Part shown: positions 50,410-58,970 of the stretch, one piece after another
Layout: every line of letters starts with the position of its first letter
Position numbering within the stretch: position 1 is the stretch's first letter
NCBI RefSeq assembly: GCF_943181405.1
Contig: NZ_CALPBY010000001.1
Span: 930,001 to 994,000, forward strand
DNA from: Cellulosimicrobium sp. Marseille-Q4280
GTDB taxonomy: Bacteria; Actinomycetota; Actinomycetes; Actinomycetales; Cellulomonadaceae
Reading direction: 5' to 3'
DNA length: 64,000 bases
Notes under the pieces: model-generated
What the model was told of the DNA's origin: nothing
What the model saw: the letters and a program-made list of their open reading frames with translations, nothing else
Database searches by the model: none
Position numbers and translations under genes: made by a program

Positions 50410-51569
50410 CGCGACGCACGCGCACGCTGCGGCTCCGGGACGTGACGGCTGAGGACGCGTCGCGCTGGATGGACCTCGCGGCACGAGCCGTGGAGCCGAA
50501 CCCGTTCCTCGACCCGTCGTTCCTCCTGACGGCCGACCGCTGGTTCCCGGACACGGAGGGGATTCTTCTGGTCGTCGTCGAGGAAGCCGACCGGATGCTC
50601 GCCCTCCTCCCGCTGAGCGTCGAGCGACGCTTCCAGGGCCTGCCGGTCCCGTTCGCGACCACGGCCGGTCCGTTCCTCGCCCGGCGCGCACCGCTGTGCG
50701 CCCCGCTGGTCGACGGGGACGGGACCGCCGAGATCCTGACGACGATGCTCGACCACCTCGCCGGGCGCGGCGCAGGGCTGCCCGGCCTGCTCGAGCTCAC
50801 CCTCTTCCCGGGTACCGGGGCCCTGCACGACGCCTTGTACGACGCGGCGCGCGCCACGGGCACCCCCGTGATCGAGCGGTACCGGTTCGAGCGCGCGTGC
50901 ATGCGACCGGTCCCCGCGCCGGGAACCTGGCGCGACGGTCTCAGCCCGGGACGGCGCAAGAAGATCGGGCGGTTCGAGCGAGCGCTCGAGCGCGAGATCG
51001 GCGCGCCGCTCGTCAGCGAGGCCCGCGGCGACGACCCCCAGGCGTTCGAGGACTTCCTCGACCTCGAGGCCGCGGGGTGGAAGGGCACGACGGCGCGGGG
51101 CGGCGCGCTCCGGGTGACCCCGAACGCCGCCGAGTGGTTCACCGAGGTCGCGGACGGCTTCCGCGCCCGAGGGCTCCTCCGGGTCTTCAGCCTCCGGGCC
51201 GGGGACGTCACGCTGTACATGTCCGTCAAGCTCGTGTGCGGAGGGGGTGTCTTCGGCGTCATGGACACCTACGACGAGCGCTACGCCCGGTGGAGCCCGG
51301 GCGTCGTCGGCCGCGCGGCCGAGGTCGACTTCGTCCTCGCCCAGGCACCGCGCGTCGAGTTCTTCGACCAGTGCATGCACCCCAAGAACGTCGAGAGCTC
51401 GGCGCTGTACCCTCAGCGACGCTCGCTCGTCGGCCTGCTGCTCGCCCCTCGTGGGGCGGCGAACCGCACGCTCGTCCGCTCGCTCCCGCGGCTCGCCGCC
51501 GCGCGCGACTCCCTCCGCCGGCTCCGCCGGCCGGCGGGCACGCCGCCGAGCGACGAGGAGCCGCGATGA
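50406..51569 (+). CDS. FemAB/CelD-like GNAT acyltransferase
   Basis: A 387-residue protein of the BcsL/CelD Acetyltransf_6 group. The first half has FLDPSFLLTADRWFPDTEGILLVVVEE and LPLSVERRFQGLPVPF. The second half, the GNAT core, has SPGRRKKIGRFERALER, LEAAGWKGTTARGGAL and ARVEFFDQCMHPKN-like AQAPRVEFFDQCMHP. Members acylate or aminoacylate glycans or peptidoglycan precursors in the cytoplasm. The overlapping ATGA junctions on both sides tie it to the glycosyltransferases and deacetylase, so it probably adds an acyl group to the repeat unit (inference). Confidence 0.82.
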   Translation: MTRRTRTLRLRDVTAEDASRWMDLAARAVEPNPFLDPSFLLTADRWFPDTEGILLVVVEEADRMLALLPLSVERRFQGLPVPFATTAGPFLARRAPLCAPLVDGDGTAEILTTMLDHLAGRGAGLPGLLELTLFPGTGALHDALYDAARATGTPVIERYRFERACMRPVPAPGTWRDGLSPGRRKKIGRFERALEREIGAPLVSEARGDDPQAFEDFLDLEAAGWKGTTARGGALRVTPNAAEWFTEVADGFRARGLLRVFSLRAGDVTLYMSVKLVCGGGVFGVMDTYDERYARWSPGVVGRAAEVDFVLAQAPRVEFFDQCMHPKNVESSALYPQRRSLVGLLLAPRGAANRTLVRSLPRLAAARDSLRRLRRPAGTPPSDEEPR

Positions 51570-52372
51570 ACGGCAGGCCCGCGCGGCCGCTCCTCGTCCG
51601 GCACCGCGACGTCGAGCGCGCCGGCGGGTCCGCGGGGCGCTTCCACCGGGTGTCCGTGGGCCGCGGCCTCGTGCCCCGGCTCGTGACCGGCGCTCTCGGG
51701 ACCTTCTGCGTCGACACGACCGATCGCGTGCACGCCATCACGTACGACGACGGCCCCGACCCCGAGCAGACCCCGCCGATCCTCGACGTGCTCCGGCACT
51801 GGGACGCGCACGCGACCTTCTTCGTCCTCGCGGACGCGGTCCGGCGCCACCCCGACGTCGTCGCGCGCATCGTGGCCGAGGGGCACGAGCTCGCGCTGCA
51901 CGGCACGGACCACCGCTCGCTCCTCACCCTCTCGGACGCCGAGGCGGTCGCGACGGTCCGTGCCGCGAAACGCCTCGTGGAGGACGTGGCGGGACGGCCC
52001 GTGCGCCTCTTCCGGCCGCCGTACGGTGCCCACACGCTGCGTCAGGCGGTCGGCTTCCGGCGCCTCGGGCTCGACCTCGTCCTGTGGTCGGGCGACGCGG
52101 TCGACTGGCTCGACGACGACGCCGAGGCCGTCGCGGACCGCGCGGTGGACGCCGTGTTCCCGGGCGGGATCCTGCTGCTCCACGACACGCGGGCGGACCC
52201 CGAGACGATCCGGCCCGGCGAGAGGCTCCCGGCGTTCGACCGCGCGGCGGTCCTGGACCGGCTCCTGTCCCGCACCCGCGCCGCGGGCTTCCGGGAGCTC
52301 ACGGCCGGTGAGCTCGTCGGCCGGTACCGCCGGGTGACGAGCCTCGCGCGTCAGCGGATGGTGCGACCGTGA
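51566..52372 (+). CDS. Polysaccharide deacetylase (NodB/CE4) family protein
   Basis: A 268-residue protein with a complete NodB domain. HAITYDDGPDPEQTPP (motif 1, catalytic Asp and metal Asp), LALHGTDHRSL (motif 2, both metal His present), RLFRPPYGAHT (motif 3) and GGILLLHDTR (motif 5) are all seen. No signal peptide is evident, so it may act on a cytoplasmic, lipid-linked glycan before export. The ATG at 51566 overlaps the acyltransferase stop. Together with the acyltransferase it suggests amino-sugar acyl remodelling. Confidence 0.9.
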   Translation: MNGRPARPLLVRHRDVERAGGSAGRFHRVSVGRGLVPRLVTGALGTFCVDTTDRVHAITYDDGPDPEQTPPILDVLRHWDAHATFFVLADAVRRHPDVVARIVAEGHELALHGTDHRSLLTLSDAEAVATVRAAKRLVEDVAGRPVRLFRPPYGAHTLRQAVGFRRLGLDLVLWSGDAVDWLDDDAEAVADRAVDAVFPGGILLLHDTRADPETIRPGERLPAFDRAAVLDRLLSRTRAAGFRELTAGELVGRYRRVTSLARQRMVRP

Positions 52373-53328
52373 CCGACGGCCTCCCCGAGCTCTCCGTGGT
52401 CGTCCCGGCCTTCGACGCAGCACGGACGATCGAGGTGCAGCTCGGTGCCCTGCTCGCGCAACGGCCCGAGCACCCGTGGGAGGTGCTGGTCTGCGACAAC
52501 GGGTCGACGGACGGCACGCAGGCCCTCGTGACGCGCTGGCGGCGCCGGATGCCGGAGCTGCACCTCGTCGACGCCTCCGCGGTCCGTGGCCCCGGGGCGG
52601 CACGGAACGCCGGCGCGGCGGTCGCCCGCTCTCCGCGCCTCGCGTTCTGCGACGCCGACGACCGCGTCGGTCCCGGGTGGGTCTCCGGGATGCGCCGCGC
52701 GCTGGACGAGCACGACGTCGTCGCGGGGCGGTTCACGACGGTGACGACGTCACGACACAGCGTCGCCGTGTCCTGGTCGCCGCAGGAGCACGGCCTGACC
52801 AGCATCCCCTGGCTGCCGGGGTTCGTCACGGCGGGCGCGGGCAACCTCGGTGTGCGCGCCGCGACGTTCCGTGCCGTCGGGGGCTTCGACGAGAGCATCT
52901 CGACGCGCGAGGACGACGACCTCTGCCTGCGTCTGCAGCTCGCCGGGCACCGCCTGGCGTTCGACCCGACCCTCGTGCTCGCCGTGCGCCCCAGGGAGGG
53001 CGTCCGCGCCGTCTACGCGCAGGCCGTCGCCTACGGCGCGGGCTCGCGCTGGCTCGAGCACCGCTACGCGGTCGTGGCGCAGGCGCTCGCCCGCCGCGCC
53101 CCGGACGACGGCGACCGTCCGAGCGCGGGCGAGCTCCGCGACGACTCCCAGGGTGGTTCGCCACCGCGTGCGTCGTCGGTGGTCCGGCGCGCCGTGCGCA
53201 AGGCTGCCCGCCTCGGCAACCCGTCGGACCTCGCCGACGTCGTCTGGCGGCTCGGGTTCTCCCGTGGCCGACGCGTCGTCCCCGACCCCCGCACGCCGCA
53301 GGTCCCGCTCGCGCCCGACCTCGCCTGA
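52369..53328 (+). CDS. GT2-family glycosyltransferase
   Basis: A 319-residue GT-A enzyme. LSVVVPAFDAARTIEVQLGAL and VCDNGSTDGTQALV start the nucleotide-binding fold. RLAFCDADDRVGPGWV is the DxD site. TREDDDLCLRLQLAGHRL is the catalytic-base region. A basic, less ordered C-terminal tail (SVVRRAVRKAARLGN) may contact the membrane. GTG 52369 overlaps the deacetylase stop (GTGA). It is the last gene of the operon that begins with the exporter ATPase and ends 9 nt from a convergent glycosyltransferase. Confidence 0.92.
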   Translation: MTDGLPELSVVVPAFDAARTIEVQLGALLAQRPEHPWEVLVCDNGSTDGTQALVTRWRRRMPELHLVDASAVRGPGAARNAGAAVARSPRLAFCDADDRVGPGWVSGMRRALDEHDVVAGRFTTVTTSRHSVAVSWSPQEHGLTSIPWLPGFVTAGAGNLGVRAATFRAVGGFDESISTREDDDLCLRLQLAGHRLAFDPTLVLAVRPREGVRAVYAQAVAYGAGSRWLEHRYAVVAQALARRAPDDGDRPSAGELRDDSQGGSPPRASSVVRRAVRKAARLGNPSDLADVVWRLGFSRGRRVVPDPRTPQVPLAPDLA

Positions 53329-53336
53329 GCGAGGTG

Positions 53337-54263
53337 TCAGGTCGGGCGGCCGCGGCGCAGCGCCCGGCGGACGAGACGTGGTGTCCAGGTCGCCAGCCGG
53401 ATGGCCGCGACCCAGCTCATGGCCGCCGCATACCCGGCCTTGCCGCGCGGCGTCGTGGGCCACGGCTTGGTCCAGATGCTCAACCAGACGGTCGTCCCCG
53501 CGCGCAGCTCACGCACCGAGGCCCGTGCCGCGTCCCGCGGCGGTCCCGACTCCGTGAGGTCCGCCATGCCCTTCGCGATGCGGACCGACTTGGTGGTGAG
53601 CTCCGACCAGGTCGGCCGCGACGGGTGGTCGACGACGGCGCCGGCGGCGTAGACGAGGCGGCGACCGCCCGCTCGGAGCCGATGTCCGAAGTCGTCGTCG
53701 CCGCCCGACTGGAGCGCGGCGTCGAACCCGCCGACGCCCCGTACCGCGTCGGCCGTCGCGACGAGGTTCGCCGTCGCGGCGAAGTGGAACGTCGTCACGA
53801 AGCGCTCCTGGTCGAACCCGTGCACCGACTCGTACAGCTCCGGTCCGGTGACGGGTTCGGGGCCGTCCCGGAACACGAGCCGGATCTGGCCTCCCACGGC
53901 GTCCGGTGCGTCGAGGCCCCGGAGCGTCGCGACCGCCGTGCTCAGCCAGTCGCGCCACGGCCGGCAGTCGGCGTCGGTGAACGCGAGCACCTCGCCGGTC
54001 GCAACCTCGAGCCCGGCGTTGCGGGCCGCGTAGGAACCCCTCCGCGTCTCGCCGACCATGACGAACCGGTCGTCGTCGGGGAGCGCCGGCCGCAGGTCGG
54101 TGGTCGACGCGTTGTCGACCACGACGACATCGAACCGGTCGGCCGGGTAGTCCTGCTCCGCGATCGCGTCGAGACAGAGCCTCAGGCGCTCGACGTCGTT
54201 GTAGACCGGGATGATGACCGTGACTCTCGGCAGGTCCTCAACCCGACGGGGAGCGTCCTCCAT
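53337..54263 (-). CDS. GT2-family glycosyltransferase
   Basis: A 308-residue GT-A enzyme. VTVIIPVYNDVERLRLCLDAI and DVVVVDNASTTDLRPAL begin the fold. EVLAFTDADCRPWRDWL is the DxD site. GGDDDFGHRLRAGGRRL is the base region. A C-terminal amphipathic/hydrophobic part (KAGYAAAMSWVAAIRLATW) follows. The ATG at 54263 follows GGAGAG by 4 nt. It is encoded opposite to its neighbours and divergent from the multidomain fusion gene at 54435. Confidence 0.9.
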   Translation of the reverse strand: MEDAPRRVEDLPRVTVIIPVYNDVERLRLCLDAIAEQDYPADRFDVVVVDNASTTDLRPALPDDDRFVMVGETRRGSYAARNAGLEVATGEVLAFTDADCRPWRDWLSTAVATLRGLDAPDAVGGQIRLVFRDGPEPVTGPELYESVHGFDQERFVTTFHFAATANLVATADAVRGVGGFDAALQSGGDDDFGHRLRAGGRRLVYAAGAVVDHPSRPTWSELTTKSVRIAKGMADLTESGPPRDAARASVRELRAGTTVWLSIWTKPWPTTPRGKAGYAAAMSWVAAIRLATWTPRLVRRALRRGRPT

Positions 54264-54378
54264 GCGTCTCTCCTCGTCCGGGGATCGCGGGTCGTCCACG
54301 ACACGCCGAGCATAGCCGTGGCTCCCCCACGATCCCCCGGCGCCCGGCGCCGGCCCGTGCCACACCCGGATGTCGCCC

Positions 54379-54390
54379 GGGTGAATTCGC
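54379..54390 (+). promoter_or_regulatory. GGGTGAATTCGC motif before the multidomain fusion gene
   Basis: The motif begins exactly 44 nt upstream of the TAGGGT -10 (54423-54428), the same spacing and orientation as at 58914. This fits an activator site upstream of the -35 region. Confidence 0.55.
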
Positions 54391-54422
54391 GACGAGCGGC
54401 CCGTGCACAGTTTCCGTTGCCA

Positions 54423-54428
54423 TAGGGT
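54423..54428 (+). promoter_or_regulatory. -10 hexamer TAGGGT, leaderless start
   Basis: It ends 7 nt before the GTG at 54435, which identifies this GTG rather than the overlapping out-of-frame GTG at 54433. Confidence 0.55.
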
Positions 54429-54434
54429 CGCCGT

Positions 54435-56762
54435 GTGGATCTCGCGACTGTCGTGCCACCCGGTGCACGTGTCCTCGAGATCGGGGCCACGGACGGGGTG
54501 CTCGCGCGTGCCCTCGAACGGTCGGGGCTCGCCACGCACTATCTCGGACTGGTCCCGCCGCACCTGCTCGACGCGGTCCGGTCCGACGTCGGCGACGACC
54601 TCGCGCACCGCGTCCATCCCCTGACGACGCCCGACCAGGCGATCCGCAACAGCACCGACGTGCTCGTCCTCCGCGGGCCCTGGACCCGTGTCCTGTGGGC
54701 CCACCGCGACCTCCACCACGTGCGGCTGCTCGCCGTCGAGGCGGGCTCGGGCCCGCTCGACCTCGAGCGACGCGCCGCAGCGCTCTCGGCGCGGACGATC
54801 GGCCGGCTCCGACCACGGGGTCGAGCCACGTGCGAGGGCGTCCGTCTCGACCTCTACGAGGTGCCTCAGCACGGCGAGCCCGCACCGCGGACGTACTTCT
54901 CCCCCGTGTGGGGGGCGGCCGGCCTGGCGGCGCGCCTCAAGGAGGCAGGACTGCGCTACGCGGTGCTGAGATGGTTCGAGTCCCTTCCCGAGATCGCTCC
55001 CGGCGAGGACCTGGACGTCCTCGTGGCCGACGACGACGCGGACGCGTTCCGAGCGCTCGTCGAGTCGGAGCCCGGGACCTGCCCCGTCGACCTGTACAGC
55101 GCATCCGGCCTGGACCACTCCGACTACCTGGGTGCTGCCTACTACCCGCCGCAGCTGGCGACGGGGCTCCTCGACCGTGCGGTGGTGCATCCCAGCGGGT
55201 TCCTCACGCCGGCGCCGGAGGACCACCTGCGCTCGCTCGCGTACCACGCGGTGTACCACAAGGGGCCGACGTCGGGGTTCCCGTCCGGTCTGCTGGGACC
55301 GGCGGACCAGGAGCCCGAGCACGACTACCCGACCGCCCTCGCACGGCTGACCACGCTCCAGGGCGCACCGCCGCTGCGGACGCTCGAGGACGTCGACGCC
55401 TATCTGGTGGCAGTGGGGTGGCGCCCACCGCTCGACGCCCTGCGTCGCTTCGCGCCGTCGAACCGGTGGATCAGGGCGGCGCTCGGGGAGACCCAGGAGA
55501 TGCAGGCCGAGGAGTCGGAGCTCACGGTCTTCCTCGTCCGGGAACGGACGCTCGCCACGCTCACGCTCCCCGAGGTGCTGGACGAGCTCGAGCACGTCGG
55601 GTTCGACGTCGTGGCGACGGTCGAGCTGGACGACGCGGCGCGTTCCCGCACCGCTCAGAGCCTTCGCGGAGGCAACTGGGGCAAGGGTCCGTTCCCCGTC
55701 AGCGGCGGAGACCCGAGAGTCGTCGTCGCGGCGCTGCACCACGACCCCGAGGAACCGCACCCGGACCTCCTGTCGCGCTACCCGCACCTGACGAACGCGG
55801 AGGTCGTCGTCGCGAAGCGGAGGGTGCGGGACGCGGTCGAGGCTGCCACCCACGCCGGTGCCGCGTTCAACCCGATCCACTCCTCCGACAACGAGCAGGA
55901 GGCCTGGGAGTACCTCGAGATCGCCGCCCCCGGGTCCGTGGCGGCGATCCGCGCCGACGTCGGCGAGCGGCGCGGCGAGCTGCGTGGCGAGCTCCCGGTG
56001 CTGCGCACGCTGAGCCGTGGACGGCGCGCCCGCGTCGAGGTCGTCGAGGGCCCGGACGGTCCTGTCGTCCGCAAGACGTTCGCGCGGGGGTTCCTCCGTT
56101 TCAAGGACCGTGAGCTCTGGGCGATGCGCGAGCTGTCCGGACTCGTGGACGCCGTGCCGCCGGTCCTCGACTCGGGGGCGAACTGGTTCACGTGCCCGTT
56201 CTTCGACGACGTCCTCGGACCGCTCGACACTTCCCGTGGACCACGGCTCGTTCCGCTCGGGGTCCTGCGGGAGATGGTCGCGGTCCTGCGTCGGTTCCAC
56301 GAGCTCGGCTACGACCTCGTGGACGCCAAGCCTCAGAACTTCGTCGTCGACCGCAGGCTCGGCCTCCGGGTCGTCGACTTCGAGTTCCTGCACCGGTACG
56401 CGGGCGACCCACCTCCGTTCGCTCGGAGCGCGAACTTCGTGGGAGTACCACCGGAGCTCGCCGTCGACCGCCCCGTGGGCGACATGTCCTACGAGAAGCG
56501 GTGGCTGCCCTACACCGGCATGCCGCTGGACGTCCTCCTGGACGGGTCGGACCGCGAGCAGCGGTCACACCGCCTGCGCTACCGCACCGTCCGGGTCGGC
56601 ACCGCGCCCCGCACCCGCGTGTCCGCGCTGGCGCGGCGCGCCTACCGGTCGGCCCGCGGGACGAAGGGCGCTGTTCTCTGGCGCTACACACTGTGGGCCA
56701 GGCGTCGCGCACGGTCGGCCGGACCGGTCGACCCGCCCTCCCGGGGCGCGGGACGCGCATGA
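54435..56762 (+). CDS. Four-part fusion: methyltransferase-like, nucleotidyltransferase-like, NDK-like and kinase-like domains
   Basis: A 775-residue protein of unusual build. Residues 1-145 look like a SAM-methyltransferase Rossmann domain (ARVLEIGATDGVLARALE). Residues 152-340 resemble a minimal nucleotidyltransferase, with RYAVLRWFESLP then GEDLDVLVADDDADAF. Residues 360-505 resemble nucleoside-diphosphate kinase: LTVFLVRERTLATL, and NPIHSSDNEQEAWEYL where the phosphoryl-accepting His of NDK stands (about residue 482). Residues 515-690 are kinase-like (VVRKTFARGF; LRRFHELGYDLVDAKPQNFVV; LRVVDFEFLHRY). The stop overlaps the next ATG, which encodes another kinase-fold protein. I do not recognise a characterised homolog. 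It probably primes or modifies the glycan or its lipid carrier (inference). Confidence 0.7.
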   Translation: MDLATVVPPGARVLEIGATDGVLARALERSGLATHYLGLVPPHLLDAVRSDVGDDLAHRVHPLTTPDQAIRNSTDVLVLRGPWTRVLWAHRDLHHVRLLAVEAGSGPLDLERRAAALSARTIGRLRPRGRATCEGVRLDLYEVPQHGEPAPRTYFSPVWGAAGLAARLKEAGLRYAVLRWFESLPEIAPGEDLDVLVADDDADAFRALVESEPGTCPVDLYSASGLDHSDYLGAAYYPPQLATGLLDRAVVHPSGFLTPAPEDHLRSLAYHAVYHKGPTSGFPSGLLGPADQEPEHDYPTALARLTTLQGAPPLRTLEDVDAYLVAVGWRPPLDALRRFAPSNRWIRAALGETQEMQAEESELTVFLVRERTLATLTLPEVLDELEHVGFDVVATVELDDAARSRTAQSLRGGNWGKGPFPVSGGDPRVVVAALHHDPEEPHPDLLSRYPHLTNAEVVVAKRRVRDAVEAATHAGAAFNPIHSSDNEQEAWEYLEIAAPGSVAAIRADVGERRGELRGELPVLRTLSRGRRARVEVVEGPDGPVVRKTFARGFLRFKDRELWAMRELSGLVDAVPPVLDSGANWFTCPFFDDVLGPLDTSRGPRLVPLGVLREMVAVLRRFHELGYDLVDAKPQNFVVDRRLGLRVVDFEFLHRYAGDPPPFARSANFVGVPPELAVDRPVGDMSYEKRWLPYTGMPLDVLLDGSDREQRSHRLRYRTVRVGTAPRTRVSALARRAYRSARGTKGAVLWRYTLWARRRARSAGPVDPPSRGAGRA

Positions 56763-57916
56763 CCCTGCGAGCGGTCCGCGCGGCGAACGGCTCCGCGGTG
56801 CTGGCAGGGGCGAAGGTCGCCGTCGCCCGTTCCTGGTCCGTCGCCCGTGGGGTGCGCCGGCTCGCCGCGGCCAAGGCCACCTCCCGCCGGGCGGTGCTGC
56901 CGTACGCGCCGCTGCTCCGACGCGGTGTCTACGTGGCGGACGACGGTCGCACCTGGAGACGCTGGCGGCAGCCGGTGCCCGAGCACCTGCGCCGGACCCG
57001 ACCGCCCCAGCACGGTCCGAGGCCAGCGCCGGGCGTGACGAGGATGGTCGCCCGTCTGGCGAGGACGGTCCGCGTCGCGGCACCGCCGGTCTGGCTGGTC
57101 GGCCGCGGCGGGCCTACCGGCTACTCGATCGCCACGTCGACGCACGACGGCGGGCTCGTCCTGCTCGACCCCTCGGGGGGCCGCGTGGCGCGGGTCGGCG
57201 GCGGCACCGGCGTCGGCAGCGACTACGTCGCCCTCCGCAGCCGCTACGGGGCGCACGTCCCCATGCCGGCGTTCGAGGTCCACGACGGCATGGTCGTCGA
57301 GGAGTTCGTCGACGGGGTGCACTTCCTCGAGCTGTCGGCCACGGAGCAGGTCGCCGCGGTCAAGGTGCTGCTCGGCAGCTACACCGCGCTCGTGCGCGCC
57401 GAGGGCGGCGGTTCCAGCGCGGACCGCCTGGGCGACGCCCTCGCGCTCGTCGAGCACTCGGCCCTCCCGCCGGCCATGCGCGCCTACGTCGACCCGCCGG
57501 CGCTGCGGCACGCGGCCGCGTCGTGGCCCCTCGTCCCGTCGGGCACCGATGCGAACGTCAAGAACCTGATCGTCGTCTCCCGGCGGACACCCGTCCCGAT
57601 CGACCTGGTCACCGTCCGCGACGACCCGTTCTTCTACTTCCCGCTGGGGATCGTCGGGAACGCGCGAGGTCCCGTCCTGCAGACCTACCTGGACGGAGGG
57701 CTCGACGGCGAGATGCACCGCCTCTTCCAGGCGGCCGGGTCCCGGTTCGACGCGAGCGCCTCGGGGCGCCTCTCGCTCCTCGCGGCCCGGGTGCTGGTCG
57801 CGACGCTCCACCAGGCGCGCCGCGAGGGGTTCGGCGCAGGTTCGGCGCGCGTCGGGGCCGTCCTCGAGGAGCGATGGGGCGAGCTCCGCTCCACGGCACC
57901 GGCGGACTGGTACTGA
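56759..57916 (+). CDS. Kinase-fold (phosphotransferase-like) protein of the polysaccharide locus
   Basis: A 385-residue protein. Its first 100 residues are basic and Pro-rich. Residues 105-385 resemble an atypical aminoglycoside-phosphotransferase/kinase fold: GLVLLDPSGGRVARVGGGTGVGSDY (nucleotide-binding-loop-like), MVVEEFVDGVHFLEL (hinge), then VPSGTDANVKNLIVV and PIDLVTVRDDPFFYFP where the catalytic loop and metal Asp should lie. The canonical HGD is replaced by SGTDAN, so activity is uncertain. The ATG at 56759 overlaps the upstream stop (ATGA), which suggests the two kinase-like proteins act together, perhaps as a glycan kinase pair. Confidence 0.65.
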   Translation: MTLRAVRAANGSAVLAGAKVAVARSWSVARGVRRLAAAKATSRRAVLPYAPLLRRGVYVADDGRTWRRWRQPVPEHLRRTRPPQHGPRPAPGVTRMVARLARTVRVAAPPVWLVGRGGPTGYSIATSTHDGGLVLLDPSGGRVARVGGGTGVGSDYVALRSRYGAHVPMPAFEVHDGMVVEEFVDGVHFLELSATEQVAAVKVLLGSYTALVRAEGGGSSADRLGDALALVEHSALPPAMRAYVDPPALRHAAASWPLVPSGTDANVKNLIVVSRRTPVPIDLVTVRDDPFFYFPLGIVGNARGPVLQTYLDGGLDGEMHRLFQAAGSRFDASASGRLSLLAARVLVATLHQARREGFGAGSARVGAVLEERWGELRSTAPADWY

Positions 57917-57931
57917 GGGCGCTGCGCGCCG

Positions 57932-58873
57932 TCAGGAGCCTCCGTCGGCGGGTCGCACGGGGCGCAGCCGGGTGACGGGTGCGGTCGGGGCGAACCGCAG
58001 CGCCCACGTCCCGTCCGCGAGCGCCGCACCGACCCGCCGCTCCCGCAGCGCGGTCCGGGCCGCGCGACCGGCGCTCCACCACGCGAACCGGTCGTTCGCA
58101 CGCAGGCGGTCGTCATACGCCCCGACCAGGTCGGCGCGCCCCTCGTCGAGGGCGGCGGCGCGGTGCACGCGCAGGATCGTGCGGATCGCGGTGGCGAGGT
58201 CGCGGTACGAGCGCGTGGTGTTGGACGGGTGGTAGCGGTAGTCGACGAGTGCCTCGTCGACGAACGCGAACGGACCGTGCGCCGCGGCGTCGAGCACGAG
58301 GTCGAGGTCCTCTCCCTGGCGGTACGCGGGGTCGAACCCGCCGATCGCGTCGAACGTCTCGCGCCGGATCACGAGGTTCGGCAGCATGACCCCCGGCCCG
58401 CGGATCACGTCGCGGCGGTCCGCCGCCGCACGCTGGTCCGCCTCGACGACGACGTCGCCGGCGGCGTCGATCGTCCGCATCCCGCAGTAGCTGACGACGA
58501 CGTCGGGGCGGGGCGCCATGACCTCGACGTGGCGGCGCAGCCGGTCGGGGTGCCAGCGGTCGTCGTCGTCGAGGAACGCGACGAGCTCGCCCGTCGTCTC
58601 GAGGACCCCCCGGTTGCGCGCGGCAGAGACACCCGACGGCTGCGTGCGCACGACCCGGGCGACCGGGAACGCGTCGGTGATCGTCCGCAGCGCGTCAGGA
58701 TCGGGCGACCCGTCGTCCACGACCACGAGCTCGGCGGGGGGCAGTGTCTGGGCGACGACCGAAGCGAGGGCCTCGGCGAGGAACGGCCCGCCTCGGTTGG
58801 TGGCGACGACGACGGACACCCGCGGAGGGTCGTCGGCGTCCTCCGCCGGGCTGCGCCCTTCGTCCACGCTCAT
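57932..58873 (-). CDS. GT2-family glycosyltransferase
   Basis: A 313-residue GT-A enzyme. RVSVVVATNRGGPFLAEALASV and LVVVDDGSPDPDALRTI start the fold. ELVAFLDDDDRWHPDRL is the DxD site. GGFDPAYRQGEDLDLVLDAA is the acceptor/base region. A C-terminal helical tail ends the protein. The ATG at 58873 was chosen because it precedes the first conserved strand by about 20 residues. It is transcribed opposite to the surrounding genes and is divergent from the GT4-GT2 fusion. Confidence 0.9.
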   Translation of the reverse strand: MSVDEGRSPAEDADDPPRVSVVVATNRGGPFLAEALASVVAQTLPPAELVVVDDGSPDPDALRTITDAFPVARVVRTQPSGVSAARNRGVLETTGELVAFLDDDDRWHPDRLRRHVEVMAPRPDVVVSYCGMRTIDAAGDVVVEADQRAAADRRDVIRGPGVMLPNLVIRRETFDAIGGFDPAYRQGEDLDLVLDAAAHGPFAFVDEALVDYRYHPSNTTRSYRDLATAIRTILRVHRAAALDEGRADLVGAYDDRLRANDRFAWWSAGRAARTALRERRVGAALADGTWALRFAPTAPVTRLRPVRPADGGS

Positions 58874-58913
58874 CGGGGCCTCTCGTCGACGTCGCCCGGC
58901 CGGGGACCGGGCG

Positions 58914-58924
58914 GGGTGAAATCG
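58914..58924 (+). promoter_or_regulatory. GGGTGAAATCG motif before the GT4-GT2 fusion gene
   Basis: It starts 44 nt upstream of the GACAAT -10 (58958-58963), matching in spacing and orientation the motif at 54379. Confidence 0.55.
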
Positions 58925-58957
58925 GCGGGATCTCGCCGGATCCGCCGACCGCTGGGG

Positions 58958-58963
58958 GACAAT
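58958..58963 (+). promoter_or_regulatory. -10 hexamer GACAAT, leaderless start
   Basis: It ends 8 nt before the ATG at 58971; no ribosome site of normal spacing is seen. Confidence 0.5.
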
Positions 58964-58970
58964 CTCCCAC

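Noticed and set aside
45185-54434. Mobile elements expected within a large, mosaic glycosyltransferase locus
   Set aside because: No transposase, terminal inverted repeats or gene remnants were found; base composition is even and gene junctions are tightly overlapping.
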